A stretch of DNA of 8,259 bases. Source: Opitutia bacterium. GTDB lineage: Bacteria; Verrucomicrobiota; Verrucomicrobiia; Opitutales; Opitutaceae. The translations under genes and the position numbers were made by a program. Below, one piece after another: positions 6,366-8,259 of this stretch. Under the pieces are notes generated by a model. It was not told the origin of the DNA, searched no databases, and worked only from the letters and a program-made list of their open reading frames with translations. The stretch is from assembly GCA_025351035.1 (NCBI GenBank), contig JANXWT010000151.1, forward strand, positions 1-8,259, read 5' to 3'. Numbering within the stretch: the stretch's first letter is position 1; every line of letters begins with the position of its first letter.

Positions 6366-6547
6366 ATGAGCGAAGTCACCCACGAACAAATCGGAAAGCT
6401 AGCAAAACTCATCGCGGACTGTGCTAAAATCCTGGACATCGAACTCGAAAAGCAGACCGAGTTGCTCCAAGAGCAGAATAAGTTACTTGAAGCACTCGTT
6501 GATCGCTTGGGCGGCTCATAAGAGTTGGGTGGAAGAGCCTAACCAGT
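6336..6547 (+). repeat. Inverted motif pair bounding the microprotein gene (possible gene cassette)
   Basis: ACTGTTAGGC (6336-6345) upstream faces GCCTAACCAGT (6537-6547) downstream, an inverted pair with a single one-base indel. The cores GTTAGGC and GCCTAAC match integron consensus GTTRRRY and RYYYAAC, and the gene lies between them in the right order for a cassette: core, short leader, ORF, then the attC start 15 bases after the stop. A complete attC was not found, so this may instead be a small inverted-repeat element. Confidence 0.35.
6366..6521 (+). CDS. 51-residue coiled-coil microprotein
   Basis: The ORF runs from ATG at 6366 to TAA at 6519-6521 and is too short for the usual length cut-off. 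The product begins MSEVTHEQIGKLAKLIADCA and continues with KILDIELEKQTELLQEQNKL and LEALVDRLGG. Leucine/isoleucine spacing (L12, L15, I16, I22, L23, I25, L27, L33, L34, L40, L41, L44, L48) with E, K and Q between them predicts one long amphipathic helix or coiled coil, probably oligomeric. One cysteine (C19). No signal peptide or membrane segment. The stretch is visibly less GC-rich than its neighbours, which suggests different origin. It lies between inverted GTTAGGC/GCCTAAC motifs and directly upstream of an IS110-family transposase. No family recognised; coding status rests on codon texture and the clean amphipathic pattern. Confidence 0.55.
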   Translation: MSEVTHEQIGKLAKLIADCAKILDIELEKQTELLQEQNKLLEALVDRLGGS

Positions 6548-6556
6548 AGGAATGAG

Positions 6557-6606
6557 AAGGCGTAGAGAGCCTCGCTCGCGGGAGCGGGAGTCGTAATCTA
6601 CGTCTT
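6557..6606 (+). ncRNA. Structured leader of the transposase, candidate bridge-RNA segment
   Basis: AAGGCGTAGA (6557-6566) pairs with TCTACGTCTT (6597-6606): ten pairs with one G-U, ending exactly at the base before the ATG at 6607. Inside lies a second hairpin, CTCGCTC (6571-6577) with GAGCGGG (6582-6588), loop GCGG, separated by an internal loop of 4 bases on the left (6567-6570) and 8 on the right (6589-6596). Stem, asymmetric internal loop and apical hairpin is the form of a guide loop in IS110 bridge RNAs, which are encoded in the non-coding flank of the transposase. Alternatively it hides the start codon to limit transposase translation. Confidence 0.5.
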
Positions 6607-7713
6607 ATGACCACCGACAACATTACCATTGGCTTGGACCTCGGGGATCGCCGCCACGCGGCCTGCGTCCTCAGTGCCTCGGGCGGCATCGTCGCCGGGG
6701 AAGCGATCACCAACACCCGCGAGTGCCTCACCGCGTTCGCCTCCCGCCACCCGGGTGCCACCTTCGTGATGGAGACCGGCACGCACTCGCCGTGGGTCAG
6801 CCGGTTGCTCCAGTCGCTCGGCCACCCGGTGCTCGTGGCGAACGCGCGCAAGCTGCGCGCCATCTCCGCGAGCCACACCAAGAGCGACGACGCAGACGCG
6901 CAGATGCTCGCGCGGCTCGGCCGGGCCGACCCGCAGCTGCTCAGCCCGGTGCGCCACCGGAGCGAAGCGACGCAGCGCGCGCTCGTGCGGCTCAAAGTGC
7001 GCGAGGCCCTCGTGCGCAGCCGCGTCAACCTCGTCAACTCCGTGCGTTTCCTGCTGAAGAGCCTCGGGGTCTTCGTCTCCTCCTCGATCAAAGCGCTGGC
7101 CTTCACGCGCAAAGTCCGCGCGCAACTCGCGCCCGCCGACGCGGCCCTGGTCGCCCCACTGCTCGCCGCCATCGACGAACTCAACGCGCAGGTCAAAGCC
7201 CTCGACCTCGAACTCGAAACGCTCGCCGCTGAAACCTATCCCGCGACGGAGCGCCTGCGGCAGATCCCGGGCGTGGGCCCGCTCACCGCGTTGTGCTTTG
7301 TCCTGACGCTCGAATCGCCCGAGCACTTCGCGCACGCGCGCTCCGTCGGGCCGTATCTGGGCCTGGTGCCGCGGCGCGATCAATCGGGCCAGAGTGACAA
7401 GCAGCTGGGCATCACCAAGGCCGGCCACGTGCAGCTCCGCTGCCTGCTGGTCAACTGCGCGCACTACATCCTCGGCCCCTTCGGCCCGCCGTGCGCGCTC
7501 CGCGCGGCCGGTGAACGCCTCGCCGCGCGCGGCGGCAAGTCCGCGAAGAAACGCGCCGTGATCGCCGTCGCGCGGAAACTTGCCGTGACCTTGCTCGCCC
7601 TCTGGAAAACCGGAGCCGACTACCGGCCGCAGCCTGCGGTGAGTCCGTCGAATCCGCCACAGACGTTCCCGTTGCCGCCCGCCGTGAGCCCGTCGAACCG
7701 GCAGGCCGCGTGA
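6607..7713 (+). CDS. IS110-family transposase (DEDD/serine recombinase)
   Basis: 368 residues, full length. The N-terminal RuvC-like domain carries D11 (IGLDLGD), E56 (VMETGTHSPW), D94 and D97 (TKSDDADAQMLARL), the DEDD set at the spacing seen in IS110 enzymes. A helical linker spans about 115-210. The C-terminal Transposase_20 domain starts at IPGVGPLTA (220-228), continues through RSVGPYLGLVPRRDQSG (245-261) and ITKAGHVQLRCLLVNCA (269-285); S260 in the QSG motif is the likely nucleophilic serine. These enzymes use a bridge RNA from the element's non-coding end to pair donor and target DNA. All catalytic residues are present and no frame breaks are seen, so the copy may be active. The tail (342-368) holds a duplicated AVSPSN. 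No Shine-Dalgarno sequence; the leader is strongly structured. Confidence 0.95.
   Translation: MTTDNITIGLDLGDRRHAACVLSASGGIVAGEAITNTRECLTAFASRHPGATFVMETGTHSPWVSRLLQSLGHPVLVANARKLRAISASHTKSDDADAQMLARLGRADPQLLSPVRHRSEATQRALVRLKVREALVRSRVNLVNSVRFLLKSLGVFVSSSIKALAFTRKVRAQLAPADAALVAPLLAAIDELNAQVKALDLELETLAAETYPATERLRQIPGVGPLTALCFVLTLESPEHFAHARSVGPYLGLVPRRDQSGQSDKQLGITKAGHVQLRCLLVNCAHYILGPFGPPCALRAAGERLAARGGKSAKKRAVIAVARKLAVTLLALWKTGADYRPQPAVSPSNPPQTFPLPPAVSPSNRQAA
7632..7701 (+). repeat. Imperfect direct repeat in the 3' end of the transposase gene
   Basis: Two 25-base copies at 7632-7656 and 7677-7701 share GTGAG, CCGTCGAA and flanking bases, differing at about five positions, start to start 45 bases. 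Both are in frame and encode AVSPSN, giving a proline-rich duplicated tail beyond the conserved domain. Confidence 0.65.
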
Positions 7714-7925
7714 GTCCCCCCGTCCCGCACCTGCCACCCCAACCTTTTTCCCGTCCACCCAGGTCTAATCCTTTGGCCACTGCGATCTGGCGCCAGCGTG
7801 AGCGTTCGCTCAACGCGCTAACAAGCAAGCAGGGCCGCCCTTTTCCGAAGCACCTTGGATTCCTCCCTGCACCGCGCGGCCATTGACGCCGCCAACCCGA
7901 GTGCGTATGGAAGCCTGACCGAATC

Positions 7926-7966
7926 GAGTAGAGGAGTAGAGGGTCGGGCTTTGTAGTGTGTAGTGT
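7926..7966. repeat. Two adjacent short tandem duplications
   Basis: GAGTAGAG occurs twice without gap at 7926-7941, and GTAGTGT twice without gap at 7953-7966, only 11 bases apart. Both look like recent slippage duplications or protein-binding half-sites upstream of the antitoxin gene. Confidence 0.6.
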
Positions 7967-8024
7967 GCGGGACTGAAATGATATCAGGCTGCGGAAATTG
8001 ATGTGATCGGCGCGCAGGCGTGGC

Positions 8025-8054
8025 TTGACCTGCGCTTAATAATCGCTTTATAGA
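8025..8054 (+). promoter_or_regulatory. Candidate promoter of the antitoxin gene, possibly leaderless
   Basis: TTGACC (8025-8030, 5 of 6) and TATAGA (8049-8054, 4 of 6) are 18 bases apart. Transcription would begin about 7 bases after the -10 box, at or next to the A of the ATG at 8061, predicting a leaderless or nearly leaderless mRNA. Antitoxins of this type commonly bind their own promoter. Confidence 0.45.
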
Positions 8055-8060
8055 GACGAT

Positions 8061-8259
8061 ATGACGACGCTCTCTCCCACCAAGGCCCGGGCCAACCTCA
8101 CGCACTGGCTCAAGAAAGCCTCCGCGGGGGAGGACATCGGCATCCTCTGCGGGGACAAGGTCATCGCCCTGCGCCCGGTGCGCGTGTTTTCCGAGGACTC
8201 CGACTACGCCAAGCGCGAGTATGGCGCGACCGATGGCGAGCTGGAGGCCTTCGTGAAGC
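8061..8259 (+). CDS. Phd/YefM-type antitoxin, 3' end outside the window
   Basis: 66 residues are visible before the right edge. The start TLSPTKARANLTHWLKKASA (3-22), then GEDIGILCGDKVIALRPV (23-40), is the typical Phd/YefM N-terminal fold: a DNA-binding dimer with a helix carrying ARANL, followed by strands ending in the RPV motif. The C-terminal part (SDYAKREYGATDGELEAF, 47-64) would wrap the toxin. The family neutralises a cognate toxin (Doc, YoeB/RelE or VapC type) and represses its own operon. A toxin gene is expected directly downstream, outside the window; none lies upstream. Next to an IS element, as is common for mobile toxin-antitoxin loci. The ATG at 8061 follows a candidate promoter with almost no leader. 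Confidence 0.82.
   Translation, partial: MTTLSPTKARANLTHWLKKASAGEDIGILCGDKVIALRPVRVFSEDSDYAKREYGATDGELEAFVK

Larger units (their letters stand above)
6526..7761 (+). mobile_element. IS110-family insertion sequence (approximate limits)
   Basis: The transposase gene (6607-7713) defines the element. The ends are not certain: IS110-type elements make no standard target duplication and often lack terminal inverted repeats. An 8-base inverted match TGGGTGGA (6526-6533) / TCCACCCA (7754-7761) would give about 1.24 kb, a normal size for the family, and could be the subterminal repeats of the IS1111 subgroup, but an 8-base match could arise by chance. The element is intact in its coding part. Confidence 0.5.
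7714..8060. other. Non-coding stretch between transposase and antitoxin
   Basis: No credible gene. It holds a 10-base palindrome CTGGCGCCAG (7787-7796), a hairpin GCGTGAGC (7796-7803) / GCTC-A-ACGC (7808-7816) with a GTTC loop and one bulged A, and a weak AGGG-CCG-CCCT hairpin (7831-7841) followed by TTT. Further right are two short tandem repeats (7926-7941, 7953-7966) and a candidate promoter. Part of it should be the right end of the IS element; no GTTRRRY integron core is present. Confidence 0.6.

Noticed and set aside
6537..6606. Complete attC site after the microprotein gene
   Set aside because: RYYYAAC is present but no GTTRRRY partner is found before the transposase or in 7714-8259; only the partial cassette idea is kept.
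6598..7758. Minus-strand ORF of 386 codons
   Set aside because: Antisense shadow of the intact IS110-family transposase.
7818..8105. Minus-strand ORF of 95 codons
   Set aside because: No domain, crosses tandem repeats and the start of the antitoxin gene; likely spurious.

Overview
The window looks like a chromosomal piece of a GC-rich Gram-negative bacterium. The protein styles (L33, Mrp, the small conserved 82-residue protein, EIIA/diadenylate cyclase fusion) fit Verrucomicrobiota, most likely Opitutaceae, but this is inferred from memory of the families and not tested. Almost no gene start has a convincing Shine-Dalgarno sequence.

Left part (1-3509): a minus-strand pair, tolB-like followed 3 bases later by a YmdB-type metallophosphoesterase that runs off the left edge. 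Divergent from it is mrp (Fe-S/P-loop ATPase, CxxC motif missing), then an 82-residue conserved small protein with its own consensus-like -35 box. That gene converges on rpmG (ribosomal protein L33, minus strand), and a strong hairpin terminator lies between the two stops.

Middle part (3510-6123): on the minus strand, nuoA (orphan, no nuoB next to it) precedes a 450-residue three-part protein: an N-terminal PTS EIIA type-2 domain with its phospho-histidine, a middle Rossmann-like (pyruvate-kinase-C-like) region, and a C-terminal diadenylate cyclase (DAC) domain. This is the most interesting single gene: it would join nitrogen/sugar phosphotransfer signalling to c-di-AMP synthesis. A small exported beta-rich protein of unknown function follows on the plus strand.

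Right part (6124-8259): an accessory zone. A 51-residue coiled-coil microprotein lies between inverted GTTAGGC/GCCTAAC motifs that resemble integron cassette boundaries. Directly next to it sits an intact IS110-family (DEDD plus serine) transposase, with a strong nested stem-loop ending exactly at the base before its start codon, a candidate bridge (guide) RNA segment. A 347-base non-coding stretch with palindromes and tandem repeats leads to a Phd/YefM-type antitoxin gene cut by the right edge.

The strongest leads are the EIIA-DAC fusion, the structured leader of the IS110 transposase, and the cassette-like context of the microprotein.
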